From Achromobacter sp. UMC46 (GTDB taxonomy: Bacteria; Pseudomonadota; Gammaproteobacteria; Burkholderiales; Burkholderiaceae_B): DNA of 35,260 nucleotides. The number at the start of each line of letters is the position of its first letter. Positions within the stretch are counted from its first letter, which is position 1. The stretch covers positions 1 through 35,260 of the forward strand of contig NZ_LZZS01000008.1 of NCBI RefSeq assembly GCF_014170335.1, given 5' to 3'. The notes under the pieces were generated by a model that was given only the letters and a program-made list of their open reading frames with translations, had not been told where the DNA came from and made no database searches. Below are positions 14,734-22,420 of this stretch, one piece after another. The translations under genes and the position numbers were made by a program.

Positions 14734-15717
14734 ATGAAGATCAAACCCGTGGCCGGCGCCGTCTGCGCGGCCCTTGCCGCCGCATCCTGTTGGACCTTTC
14801 CGGCCGTGGCCGCCGACGCGTTTCCCGAACGCGCCGTGACGCTTGTCGTGCCGTTCGCGCCCGGCGGCAGCGTGGACATCGCCGCGCGGCTGATTTCAGA
14901 CGCCTGGGGCCGCGCCCTGGGCCAAAGCGTGATCGTGGAGAACCGGGCCGGCGCGTCGGGCAACATCGGCATGTCGGCCGTGGCCCGCGCCCAGCCCAAC
15001 GGCTATACGCTGGCGATCAACACCATGTCGCTGGCCATCAACCCGGCGCTGTTCAAAGACATGCCGTTCGACACCCGCAAAGACCTGCGGTCCGTGGGCA
15101 CGGTGGGCACCTCGCAGCACGTCCTGACGGTGACCAACACCTTGCCGGTCGCCAGCGTGAGCGAGCTGCTGGCCTATGTGCGCGCGCGGCCCGCCAATGA
15201 CCTGAGCTTCGGTTCCGCCGGCACGGGCAGCACGTTCCACATGGCCGCGGAACTGTTCAAGTCCGTGTCGAAAACGCAGATCCTGCATGTGCCCTACAAG
15301 GGCGGCGGCCCGGCCATGGTGGACACCATCAGCGGGCAGGTGCAGATGAGCTTCCCGGTGCTGTCCGCGGCCAAGCCGCAAGTCGATGGCAAGAAACTCC
15401 GGGCGCTGGGCGTGACCGGCACCACGCGTTCGCCGCTGCTGCCTGATGTGCCCACCATCGCGGAATCCGGCCTGCCCGGCTACGAATTCAATACCTGGTT
15501 CGTGGTCAGCGCGCCGGCCGGCACGCCGCAACCGGTGATCGATACGCTGAACGCCAAGCTGGCCGAAGCGCTGCAGTCGCAGGCGCTTAAAGAACGCATG
15601 CAGAAGGAAGGGTTCGATCCCCTGATCTCCACGCCGGCCAAGACGGACGACATGGTGGCCGCCGAGATGACGCGCTGGGCGGACATCGTGAAGGACGCCG
15701 GCATCCAGGCCAACTAG
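14734..15717 (+). CDS. TctC/Bug-family periplasmic receptor
   Basis: This 327-residue protein has a signal peptide of about 27 residues (MKIKPVAGAVCAALAAASCWTFPAVAADA) and the Bug-family start FPERAVTLVVPFAPGGSVDIAAR. ENRAGASGNIG, LSFGSAGTGSTFHMAAELFK and VPYKGGGPAMVDTISGQVQMSF follow, which form the ligand pocket. Bug receptors bind carboxylates, amides or aromatic acids in the periplasm for tripartite tricarboxylate (TTT) transporters. No TctA/TctB membrane genes are in the window, so a distant TTT permease must serve it. A GAGGAG Shine-Dalgarno supports the start. It is first in an operon with a LeuCD-like dehydratase and a haloacid-dehalogenase-like hydrolase, and is divergent from LysR. 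Confidence 0.93.
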   Translation: MKIKPVAGAVCAALAAASCWTFPAVAADAFPERAVTLVVPFAPGGSVDIAARLISDAWGRALGQSVIVENRAGASGNIGMSAVARAQPNGYTLAINTMSLAINPALFKDMPFDTRKDLRSVGTVGTSQHVLTVTNTLPVASVSELLAYVRARPANDLSFGSAGTGSTFHMAAELFKSVSKTQILHVPYKGGGPAMVDTISGQVQMSFPVLSAAKPQVDGKKLRALGVTGTTRSPLLPDVPTIAESGLPGYEFNTWFVVSAPAGTPQPVIDTLNAKLAEALQSQALKERMQKEGFDPLISTPAKTDDMVAAEMTRWADIVKDAGIQAN

Positions 15718-15723
15718 ACGCAA

Positions 15724-15749
15724 GACGCCCGTGGTTCGCCGCGGGCGTC
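15724..15749 (+). other. Intercistronic hairpin between receptor and dehydratase genes
   Basis: GACGCCCG (15724-15731) pairs with CGGGCGTC (15742-15749) around a 10-nt loop. There is no U-run, so it is more likely an mRNA 3'-end stabiliser or partial attenuator than a full terminator. It would let the receptor be made in excess over the downstream enzymes. Confidence 0.6.
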
Positions 15750-15768
15750 GCAATCAAGGACGAAAGAC

Positions 15769-17190
15769 ATGCCCGGCACGACGCTGTACGACAAACTGGT
15801 GGCCAGCCATGAAGTGGCCCGCATCGACGACGAGCACATCCTGCTGTACGTCGACCTGCACATCATGAACGAATACACCAGCCCGCAAGCCTTCAGCGGG
15901 CTGGCCGCGCGCGGCCGCGGCGTGCTGCGCCCCGGGCAGCAGATGGCGGTGGTGGACCACATCATCCCCACGCATCCGGTGCCGTCGGCGTTGCGCGTGA
16001 TTCCCGACGATGCGTCGTCGCGCCAGGCCCTGAACCTGAAGCGCAATTGCGACGAACAGCGCATCGCGCTGTTCGACACCACCGACCCGCTGCAAGGCAT
16101 CGAACACGTGATTGCGCCCGAGCACGGCATGATCCTGCCCGGCATGGTGGTGCTGTGCGGCGACAGCCACACCACCACCTACGGCGCGTTGGGCGCCCTG
16201 GGCTTCGGCATCGGCACGTCGGAAGTCGAACACATCCTGGCCACGCAGACGCTGGTCTACCGCGTTGCGCGCAACATGCGGATCCGTGTCGACGGCGCGC
16301 TGGGCGCCGGCGTGTCGGCCAAGGACCTGGTCATTTACGTGGTGCACCGTATCGGTGCCCAAGGCGCGCGCGGCCACGCGGTGGAGTTCTGCGGCACGGA
16401 GATCGACGCGTTGTCGGCCGAGGCCCGCATGACCTTGTGCAACATGACGGTAGAGGCCGGCGCGCGCGCCGCGTTGATCGCGCCGGACGCCACCACCGAT
16501 GCGTACGTCGCCGCGCATGCGCCGCAACTGCGCGGCGAGACGCTTGCCGCCGCGCGCGCCTACTGGGCCACGCTGCGCACCGACGACGACGCCGCCTTCC
16601 ACGTGGAGCACGCGTTCGACGCCGCGGACATCGCGCCGTTTGTCACCTGGGGCACCAGCCCGGACCAGGCCATGCCGGTCACCGGGCGCGTGCCGGATCC
16701 GCAGGCGGAGCCCGACACGCTGGCCAGGCTGGCGCTGGAAAAGGCCATGGACTACATCGGCCTGGCGCCCGGCATGCCGATCGCCGGCGTGCCGATCGAT
16801 CGCGTGTTCATCGGCTCGTGCACCAACGGCCGCATTGAAGACCTGCGCGTGGTCGCGGCGATGGTGCGCGGCCGCAAAGTCGCCGCCGGCGTGCGCGCGA
16901 TGGTCGTGCCGGGTTCTGGCGCGGTGCGCGCGCAGGCCGAAGCCGAAGGGCTGGCCGCGCAACTGATCGACGCCGGCTTCGAATGGCGCCAGCCGGGCTG
17001 TTCGATGTGCCTGGCCATGAACGACGACGTGCTGCGCCCCGGCGAGCGCTGCGCGTCCACCACCAACCGGAATTTCGAAGGACGTCAGGGGCGGGCAGGG
17101 CGCACGCACCTGATGAGTCCCGCCATGGCGGCCGCCGCCGCGCTGGCCGGCCGCATCGTCGACGCCCGCGACTGGGAGCAGACCAAATGA
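15769..17190 (+). CDS. LeuC-like large subunit of a hydro-lyase of the isopropylmalate isomerase family
   Basis: This 473-residue protein is homologous along its full length to the large subunit of 3-isopropylmalate dehydratase. The three ligands of the [4Fe-4S] cluster are present: Cys351 in GSCTNGR, and Cys411 and Cys414 in PGCSMC. CGDSHTTTYGALGALGFGIGTSEVEH and the C-terminal FEGRQGRAGRTHLMSPAMAAAAAL are intact. Near the active site, DxHIMNEYTSP replaces the usual DRHLVHEVTSP, and VDHIIPTHPVPSA replaces the usual DHNVSTQ-type segment. This suggests a different but related hydroxy-dicarboxylate or tricarboxylate substrate. The context (receptor, dehalogenase-like enzyme, LysR, no leuB) also argues against a role in leucine synthesis. 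Its stop overlaps the next start as ATGA. Confidence 0.88.
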   Translation: MPGTTLYDKLVASHEVARIDDEHILLYVDLHIMNEYTSPQAFSGLAARGRGVLRPGQQMAVVDHIIPTHPVPSALRVIPDDASSRQALNLKRNCDEQRIALFDTTDPLQGIEHVIAPEHGMILPGMVVLCGDSHTTTYGALGALGFGIGTSEVEHILATQTLVYRVARNMRIRVDGALGAGVSAKDLVIYVVHRIGAQGARGHAVEFCGTEIDALSAEARMTLCNMTVEAGARAALIAPDATTDAYVAAHAPQLRGETLAAARAYWATLRTDDDAAFHVEHAFDAADIAPFVTWGTSPDQAMPVTGRVPDPQAEPDTLARLALEKAMDYIGLAPGMPIAGVPIDRVFIGSCTNGRIEDLRVVAAMVRGRKVAAGVRAMVVPGSGAVRAQAEAEGLAAQLIDAGFEWRQPGCSMCLAMNDDVLRPGERCASTTNRNFEGRQGRAGRTHLMSPAMAAAAALAGRIVDARDWEQTK

Positions 17191-17843
17191 ATCCGCTGAT
17201 CGAAGGCATCGCCGCGCCGCTGCCGTTTTCCAATCTGGACACCGACCAGATCATGCCCAAGCAGTTTCTGCGCATCATCGACAAGGCGGGGCTGGACCGG
17301 GGCCTGCTGTACGACCTGCGCTTTGACGAGCATGGCGCGCCGCGCCCGGGCTTCGTCCTGAACCAGGACGCCTATTCGGGCGCGTCCGTGCTGGTGGCTG
17401 GTCCGAACTTCGGTTGCGGCTCCAGCCGCGAACACGCGGTGTGGGGCTTGCAGCAGTTCGGCATCCGCGCCGTCATCGCGCCGAGCTTTGGCGAGATCTT
17501 CTACTTCAATGCGGTGAACAACGGCCTGCTGCTGGTCAGCCTGCCGCCGGCCGAGGTCGACGCCTTGCTCGCGCGGGTGTCCAATACGGGCGTGGCGGGC
17601 GGCAACCGCGTGGCCATCGACGTGATGGCGGGGCAGGTGCGCGCCGCCGACGGCTGGACGGCGGGCTTCACCTTGCCGGAAAGACATCGACGCATGTTCG
17701 CGCAAGGCCAGGACATGGTGGGCGCGTCGCTGGCCCAGCTACCCGAGGTGGAACGGTTCGAAGCCGCCCACTGGGCACGCCATCCCTGGATGAAGGACGT
17801 GGCGCGCACGGTGCGCGACCGCCTGGACGCCGGGCGAGATTAA
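17187..17843 (+). CDS. LeuD-like small subunit of the same hydro-lyase
   Basis: This 218-residue protein matches the swivelling small subunit of isopropylmalate isomerase. PFSNLDTDQIMPKQFL lies near residue 14, the substrate-binding loop GPNFGCGSSREHAVWGL near 72, and APSFGEIFYFNAVNNGLLLV near 97. The ATG overlaps the stop of the large-subunit gene (ATGA), so the two are translationally coupled and should form a heterodimer. Together they catalyse reversible dehydration/rehydration of a hydroxy acid using the large-subunit iron-sulfur cluster. The C-terminus is of ordinary length. The true substrate is not determined. Confidence 0.9.
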   Translation: MNPLIEGIAAPLPFSNLDTDQIMPKQFLRIIDKAGLDRGLLYDLRFDEHGAPRPGFVLNQDAYSGASVLVAGPNFGCGSSREHAVWGLQQFGIRAVIAPSFGEIFYFNAVNNGLLLVSLPPAEVDALLARVSNTGVAGGNRVAIDVMAGQVRAADGWTAGFTLPERHRRMFAQGQDMVGASLAQLPEVERFEAAHWARHPWMKDVARTVRDRLDAGRD

Positions 17844-17861
17844 CGACAGGAGGCAGTACCC

Positions 17862-18749
17862 ATGACCGCATTCTTCGACTTGCCCGTGCGCCGCATTCCG
17901 GGCGACGGCATTGACATCGCCGCGCGCATCGACGGGTCGGGGCCGCCGCTGCTGTTGCTGCACGGCCATCCGCAGACGCATGCGATCTGGCATCGCGTGT
18001 GGCCCGAGCTGACGCGGCACCGCACGTGCGTGGCGGCTGACTTGCGTGGTTACGGGGACAGCGGCAAGCCCGCGCCCACGCCGGACCACGCCGCCCATTC
18101 CAAGCGCCAGATGGCGGCGGACATGGTGGCGGTGATGCGCGAGCTGGGCCATGACCGGTTCGAGGTGCTGGCGCACGACCGCGGCGCCCGCGTGGCGCAC
18201 CGGCTGGCGCTCGACCATGCCGGCGCCGTGTCCCGCATGATGCTGCTGGACATCGCGCCCACGCTGGACATGTACGAGGGCACCACCCGGGCCTTCGCGC
18301 AGGCGTATTTCCACTGGTTCTGGCTGATCCAGCCTGCGCCCGGCCCCGAAACCATGATCGGGCACGATCCGGTGTTCTACCTGCGCTCGGTGATGGGCGG
18401 CCGGCCCGGCGGCCTGGCGCATTTTTCCGCCGAAGCCATGGCGGAATATGAACGCGCGGCCCGGCAGCCGGGCTGGGCCACCGGGCTCTGCGAGGACTAC
18501 CGCGCCTCGGCCACGCTGGACCTGGACCACGACCGCGCCAGCCGCGCCGCTGGCGTTCGCCTGCGTATGCCGGTGCGTGCGCTATGGGGCGAGCGCGGCG
18601 CGGTCGGCAAGAATTTCGACGTGTTGGGGCTGTGGCGCGCGGTGGCCGACAATGTCTCGGGAGGATCATTGCCCGGGGCGCATTACCTGGCCGAAGAGAC
18701 CCCCGACGCGCTGCTGGAAGAGGCCGGCGCGTTCTTCGGATGGCGGTAG
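17862..18749 (+). CDS. Alpha/beta hydrolase of the haloacetate (fluoroacetate) dehalogenase type
   Basis: This 295-residue alpha/beta-hydrolase carries every active-site residue known from fluoroacetate dehalogenases: nucleophile Asp106 with Arg107 and Arg110 (AHDRGAR), Asp130 (LDIAPT), halide-pocket His151/Trp152 (YFHWFW), Tyr213 and catalytic His274 (GAHYLAEE). The oxyanion loop is LLHGHPQTH. An aspartate nucleophile rules out an ordinary serine esterase. The expected reaction is hydrolytic removal of halide from a 2-haloacid via an aspartyl ester. Relatives vary greatly in substrate, and some have poor dehalogenase activity, so a different C-X or ester substrate is possible. It is the last gene of the receptor / LeuCD-like operon, 18 bp after the small subunit, with an AGGAGG-like Shine-Dalgarno. 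Confidence 0.88.
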   Translation: MTAFFDLPVRRIPGDGIDIAARIDGSGPPLLLLHGHPQTHAIWHRVWPELTRHRTCVAADLRGYGDSGKPAPTPDHAAHSKRQMAADMVAVMRELGHDRFEVLAHDRGARVAHRLALDHAGAVSRMMLLDIAPTLDMYEGTTRAFAQAYFHWFWLIQPAPGPETMIGHDPVFYLRSVMGGRPGGLAHFSAEAMAEYERAARQPGWATGLCEDYRASATLDLDHDRASRAAGVRLRMPVRALWGERGAVGKNFDVLGLWRAVADNVSGGSLPGAHYLAEETPDALLEEAGAFFGWR

Positions 18750-18828
18750 CCCGGGGCGGTTGATCAAGCCTGGGCAAGCGATAGGGCTATAAAAAAAGGG
18801 ACGCACTCCTGGTGTTAACCTTCGCCCC

Positions 18829-19065
18829 ATGAATCGTTACTTCGCCGACCTGTCCGAATTACCCGACCCGGAAGACGCGCAACGCGCCTTCAAGGCGACC
18901 GACTCCCCCTGCGTGGCCGTGTGCTCGACCCTGTTCGACGATATCTGCCGCGGCTGCGGCCGCACCGCCATGGAAGTCGCCAATTGGGTCTTCATGACGG
19001 AAGAGGAAAAGCGCGAAGTCTGGATCCGCATCAAGGCGCAAGGGTATCCCCGGCGCAACAACTGA
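18829..19065 (+). CDS. DUF1289 small cysteine-rich protein
   Basis: This 78-residue protein contains the DUF1289 pattern SPCVAVCSTLFDDICRGCGRT followed by EVANWVFMTEEEKREVW. The four cysteines (CxxxC...CxxC) suggest metal or iron-sulfur binding. The function of the family is unknown. A TATAAA at 18788-18793 could be part of its promoter, since the gene is separated by 79 bp from the preceding operon. No strong Shine-Dalgarno is seen, but the match to the family is convincing. Confidence 0.88.
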   Translation: MNRYFADLSELPDPEDAQRAFKATDSPCVAVCSTLFDDICRGCGRTAMEVANWVFMTEEEKREVWIRIKAQGYPRRNN

Positions 19066-19077
19066 ACGCGGGCGGCG

Positions 19078-19094
19078 GGCCGGATCTTCCGGCC
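19078..19094 (+). terminator. Weak terminator-like hairpin after the DUF1289 gene
   Basis: GGCCGGA (19078-19084) and TCCGGCC (19088-19094) form a 7-bp stem with a 3-nt loop. Only GTCTT follows, not a run of T, so termination would be weak. Confidence 0.4.
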
Positions 19095-19154
19095 GTCTTG
19101 GGCGTGTCATATCGGGCGGGCTAAATCGCGGTATCGCCCACTTCCGGCCCTATC

Positions 19155-20195
19155 ATGCGCATCGTCCTGGTTACGGATGCCTGGCATCCGCAAGTCAACG
19201 GCGTCGTCCGCACCTGGACGACCATGCAGCAGATCCTGAGTGAATGGGGCCACGAGCTGATCGTGGTGAACCCGCAGGGCAGCCGGACGATCCCGGCCCC
19301 GTCAGAACCGGATTTGCGGCTTTGCCTGCAGCCGGGGCGCCAGTTGCGGCGCATCCTGGGCGACACCATCCCCGACGCGCTGCACATCGCCACCGAAGGC
19401 CCGCTGGGCCTGGCCGCGCGCCGTATGGCGCTGGCGCGGGGCTGGCAGTTCACCACGTCGTTCCACACGATGTTCCCCGACTATCTGCAAGCGCGCATGG
19501 GCATCCCGGCCGCCTTGCCGTGGCGCTATCTGCGCTGGTTCCACCGCCCTTCGCAATGCGTGCTGGTGCCCACGCCCACGGTGCGGGACGTCCTGGCGCG
19601 GCGCGGCCTGGCGAACCTGCGGGTCTGGTCGCGCGGGGTCGACCCGCGCAAATTCCAGCCCGGGGAGAGCGCGGCGTTCGCGCACCTGCCGCGGCCTGTC
19701 TACCTGAGCGTGGGCCGCGTGGCGCGGGAGAAGAACCTGGACGCCTTCCTGTCGCTCGAGTTGGCGGGCAGCAAGGTGGTGGTGGGGGCCGGCCCGGACG
19801 AGGCGCGGCTGAAGAAGGCATTTCCCGGCGCGGTGTTCCTTGGCATGCAGAAGGACGATGCGCTGCCGGGCTTCTACGCCGGGGCCGACGTCTTCGTGTT
19901 CCCCAGCCTGACCGACACGTTCGGCCTGGTGATGCTGGAGGCGATGGCCTGCGGCACGCCCGTGGCGGCGTTCCGCAGCGAGGCGCCGCTTGCCGTGGTG
20001 ACCCAGGGCGTCACCGGCTGCCTGGACGACGACCTGGCTCACGCCTGCCGCGCCGCGCTGCCGCTGGACCGCCACGCGGTGCGCGCGCATGCATTGACCC
20101 GCAGCTGGGACTCGGTGGCCACGGACCTGCTGGATTCGCTGGTGCCGCTAGTGGCGGACGCGTCATCGCGGCCGTCGTTGGCCCGCGTCGGATGA
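19155..20195 (+). CDS. GT4-family glycosyltransferase (group 1)
   Basis: This 346-residue protein has the GT-B fold pattern of GT4 enzymes that resemble GDP-mannose-dependent alpha-mannosyltransferases. The N-terminus MRIVLVTDAWHPQVNGVVRTW holds the glycine-rich acceptor loop. VPTPTVRDVLARRG and VWSRGVDPRKFQP link the domains. The C-terminal half has YLSVGRVAREKNLDAFL and the donor-site motif FPSLTDTFGLVMLEAMACGTPVAA, in which the first acid of the EX7E motif is replaced, as is common in this subfamily. It probably transfers a sugar to a lipid or glycan at the inner membrane; donor and acceptor are unknown. No operon partner is obvious, and the ahcY leader follows about 85 bp later. Confidence 0.88.
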   Translation: MRIVLVTDAWHPQVNGVVRTWTTMQQILSEWGHELIVVNPQGSRTIPAPSEPDLRLCLQPGRQLRRILGDTIPDALHIATEGPLGLAARRMALARGWQFTTSFHTMFPDYLQARMGIPAALPWRYLRWFHRPSQCVLVPTPTVRDVLARRGLANLRVWSRGVDPRKFQPGESAAFAHLPRPVYLSVGRVAREKNLDAFLSLELAGSKVVVGAGPDEARLKKAFPGAVFLGMQKDDALPGFYAGADVFVFPSLTDTFGLVMLEAMACGTPVAAFRSEAPLAVVTQGVTGCLDDDLAHACRAALPLDRHAVRAHALTRSWDSVATDLLDSLVPLVADASSRPSLARVG

Positions 20196-20280
20196 TCGAC
20201 GGAGGGGTGACAAGATGAGCGGCGGGCGAGGATGGCGGGGAATTTTCGGGGACGGGTTTCCGGACGGCACGCCAAACCGG

Positions 20281-20286
20281 TACAAT
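20281..20286 (+). promoter_or_regulatory. Predicted -10 element for the ahcY operon
   Basis: TACAAT at 20281-20286 is a good sigma-70 -10 box. It predicts a transcript start near 20293, exactly before the 5' strand of the SAH riboswitch. A weak -35-like TTTCCG lies at 20257-20262. Confidence 0.6.
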
Positions 20287-20293
20287 CCTTCGC

Positions 20294-20438
20294 AATCCTG
20301 AGGAGCGTTGCGACGACCCTGCGGTTCCCGTCATACTGTGATTCAACACAGCCATGGCAGGCGGAACCCGGCTCGCCAGGCTCAGGAATCCTTGTTCAAG
20401 CGCCGCGCCCTGCGCGTCGCTACAGCAACGGCGCTCAC
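20294..20438 (+). promoter_or_regulatory. S-adenosylhomocysteine (SAH) riboswitch
   Basis: The defining SAH-aptamer elements are in place. P1 is TCCTGAG (20296-20302) pairing with CTCAGGA (20381-20387). The conserved GAGGAGCGTTGCGAC core begins at 20300, and GCTCGCCAGGCTC at 20371-20383 matches the family's GCCAGGCUC segment. The 3' pseudoknot strand GCAACGGCGCTC (20425-20436) can pair with GAGCGTTGC (20303-20311) across a small bulge. The riboswitch precedes ahcY, the enzyme that removes SAH, so it should turn expression on when SAH rises. An additional inverted repeat, ATATGGC (20448-20454) with GCCATAT (20500-20506), lies between the aptamer and the start codon and may belong to the expression platform. 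Confidence 0.92.
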
Positions 20439-20545
20439 CTTTGTCGCATATGGCGGGAAAGGCGAGCACTCGACTGTCGTGGTGTATTCGCGTTGTCCGG
20501 CCATATCGTGCGCCGTTCGATATTCACGTGGAGCCTACACACACC

Positions 20546-21964
20546 ATGAACGCTGTAACTGATAAATCTTTCTCCGACTACCTGGTTGCCGACCTGTCGC
20601 TGGCAGGCTGGGGCCGTCGCGAATTGGCTATCGCCGAAACCGAAATGCCCGGCCTGATGGCCATCCGCGAAGAATTCGCCGCCGCGCAGCCGCTGAAGGG
20701 CGCCCGCATCGCCGGCAGCCTGCACATGACCATCCAGACCGGCGTGCTGATCGAAACGCTGGTGGCCCTGGGCGCCGAAGTGCGCTGGGCGTCGTGCAAT
20801 ATCTTCTCCACGCAAGACCACGCCGCCGCCGCGATCGCCGCGTCGGGCACGCCGGTCTTCGCCGTCAAGGGCGAAACGCTGGAAGAGTATTGGCAGTACA
20901 CCCACAAGATCTTCGAATGGCCCAACGGCCAGAACGCCAACATGATCCTCGACGACGGCGGCGACGCCACGTTGATGCTGCACCTGGGCACCAAGGCCGA
21001 GAAGGACCTCTCGGTGCTGGCCAACCCGGGCAGCGACGAAGAGCGCATCCTGTTTGCCGCCATCAAGGAAACGCTCAAGCGCGATCCGAAGTGGTATTCG
21101 ACCCGTCTGGCGCTGATCAAGGGCGTGACCGAAGAAACCACGACCGGTGTGCACCGCCTGTACCAGATGTCGCAAAAGGGCGAGCTGGCCTTTGCCGCCA
21201 TCAACGTCAACGACTCGGTCACCAAGTCCAAGTTCGACAACCTGTACGGCTGCCGCGAATCGCTGGTGGACGGCATCAAGCGCGCCACCGACGTCATGAT
21301 CGCCGGCAAGATCGCCGTGGTGGCCGGTTACGGCGACGTGGGCAAGGGTTGCGCCCAGGCGCTGGTCGCGCTGCGCGCGCAAGTCTGGGTCACCGAAATC
21401 GACCCCATCTGCGCCCTGCAAGCCGCCATGGAAGGCTTCAAGGTCGTGACGATGGAACAAGCCGCCGCCCACGGCGACATCTTCGTCACCGCCACCGGCA
21501 ACTACCAGGTCATCACGCGCGCCCACATGGACGCCATGAAAGACCAGGCCATCGTTTGCAACATCGGCCACTTCGACAACGAAATCGACGTCGCCGGCCT
21601 GGCCGATTGCCAGTGGGAAGAGATCAAGCCGCAGGTCGACCACGTGATCTTCCCGGACGGCAAGCGCATCATCCTGCTGGCCCAAGGCCGCCTGGTGAAC
21701 CTGGGTTGCGCCACGGGCCACCCGTCGTTCGTGATGTCGTCGTCGTTCGCCAACCAGACGATCGCCCAGATCGAGCTGTTCACGCGCAACGAGGCCTACA
21801 AGTCCGGCGAAGTCTACGTGCTGCCCAAGCACCTGGACGAAAAGGTCGCCCGCCTGCATCTGAAGAAACTCGGCGTGCAACTGACCACCTTGAGCAAGGA
21901 ACAGGCCGACTACATCAGCGTGCCGGTGGAAGGCCCCTTCAAGCCGAACCACTACCGCTATTGA
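20546..21964 (+). CDS. ahcY: Adenosylhomocysteinase (SAH hydrolase)
   Basis: This 472-residue cytoplasmic enzyme splits S-adenosylhomocysteine into homocysteine and adenosine with bound NAD, relieving product inhibition of methyltransferases. Visible hallmarks are [41 protein letters not shown], the NAD-binding [13 protein letters not shown], the [28 protein letters not shown] block and the family-typical C-terminal KPNHYRY. The ATG at 20546 is chosen because homology starts there and GTGGAG lies upstream; a longer in-frame opening to 20354 is only the riboswitch read as protein. It heads the operon ahcY - small membrane protein - metF. Confidence 0.98.
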   Translation: MNAVTDKSFSDYLVADLSLAGWGRRELAIAETEMPGLMAIREEFAAAQPLKGARIAGSLHMTIQTGVLIETLVALGAEVRWASCNIFSTQDHAAAAIAASGTPVFAVKGETLEEYWQYTHKIFEWPNGQNANMILDDGGDATLMLHLGTKAEKDLSVLANPGSDEERILFAAIKETLKRDPKWYSTRLALIKGVTEETTTGVHRLYQMSQKGELAFAAINVNDSVTKSKFDNLYGCRESLVDGIKRATDVMIAGKIAVVAGYGDVGKGCAQALVALRAQVWVTEIDPICALQAAMEGFKVVTMEQAAAHGDIFVTATGNYQVITRAHMDAMKDQAIVCNIGHFDNEIDVAGLADCQWEEIKPQVDHVIFPDGKRIILLAQGRLVNLGCATGHPSFVMSSSFANQTIAQIELFTRNEAYKSGEVYVLPKHLDEKVARLHLKKLGVQLTTLSKEQADYISVPVEGPFKPNHYRY

Positions 21965-22081
21965 TGCATGTAGCAAAATAGGGAAGTGCCGCGCCATGTT
22001 GGCGCGGACTTTCCGAACCGCGGGGTTCCCCGGCGTCGCCTGGCGATCAAGGGGCCGCGGAGCGCTTACAGGAGAACGAAC

Positions 22082-22420
22082 ATGGTGGCTATGATTCTCG
22101 TCTGGATCCTGAACGCGGTGGCCTTGCTGGCCGTTGCCTATCTGTTGCCCGGCATTACCGTGGCCAGCTTCGGATCGGCGCTGATCGCCGCGCTGGTGCT
22201 GGGCCTGGTGAACATGCTGGTCAAGCCGGTGCTGGTGTTGTTGACGCTTCCCATCACGATCGTCACGCTCGGCCTCTTCCTTATCGTTATCAACGCCTTG
22301 TTGTTCTGGTTCGTCGGCTCCGTGCTGAAGGGCTTCCAGGTCAACGGGTTCTGGTGGGCCGTGGGCGGTGCGATCCTCTACAGCATCATCTCTGGCTTGC
22401 TTACCAAACTGATCCCCTAA
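22082..22420 (+). CDS. Small four-helix membrane protein of the phage-holin-like (PF04020-type) family
   Basis: This 112-residue very hydrophobic protein has four probable membrane helices (ILVWILNAVALLAVAYLLPGI, ALIAALVLGLVNMLVKPVLVLL, the ITIVTLGLFLIVINALLFWFVG segment, and WWAVGGAILYSIISGLL). It matches the widespread membrane family named after a mycobacteriophage holin. The name does not mean it is a phage gene: the family is chromosomal in many bacteria and of unknown role. An AGGAG Shine-Dalgarno supports the ATG. It lies between ahcY and metF, and the TAATG overlap with metF shows co-translation, so it is a stable part of this methyl-cycle operon. Confidence 0.9.
   Translation: MVAMILVWILNAVALLAVAYLLPGITVASFGSALIAALVLGLVNMLVKPVLVLLTLPITIVTLGLFLIVINALLFWFVGSVLKGFQVNGFWWAVGGAILYSIISGLLTKLIP

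Noticed and set aside
15769..17843. Leucine-biosynthesis leuCD
   Set aside because: No leuA or leuB nearby, altered active-site segments, and a catabolic operon context with a receptor and a dehalogenase-like gene.
20354..20545. A 64-codon in-frame N-terminal extension of ahcY
   Set aside because: It overlaps the SAH riboswitch; the family N-terminus and a ribosome site support the ATG at 20546.
22082..22420. Prophage remnant suggested by the phage-holin-like name
   Set aside because: No other phage genes are present; this family is commonly chromosomal and the gene is locked between ahcY and metF.
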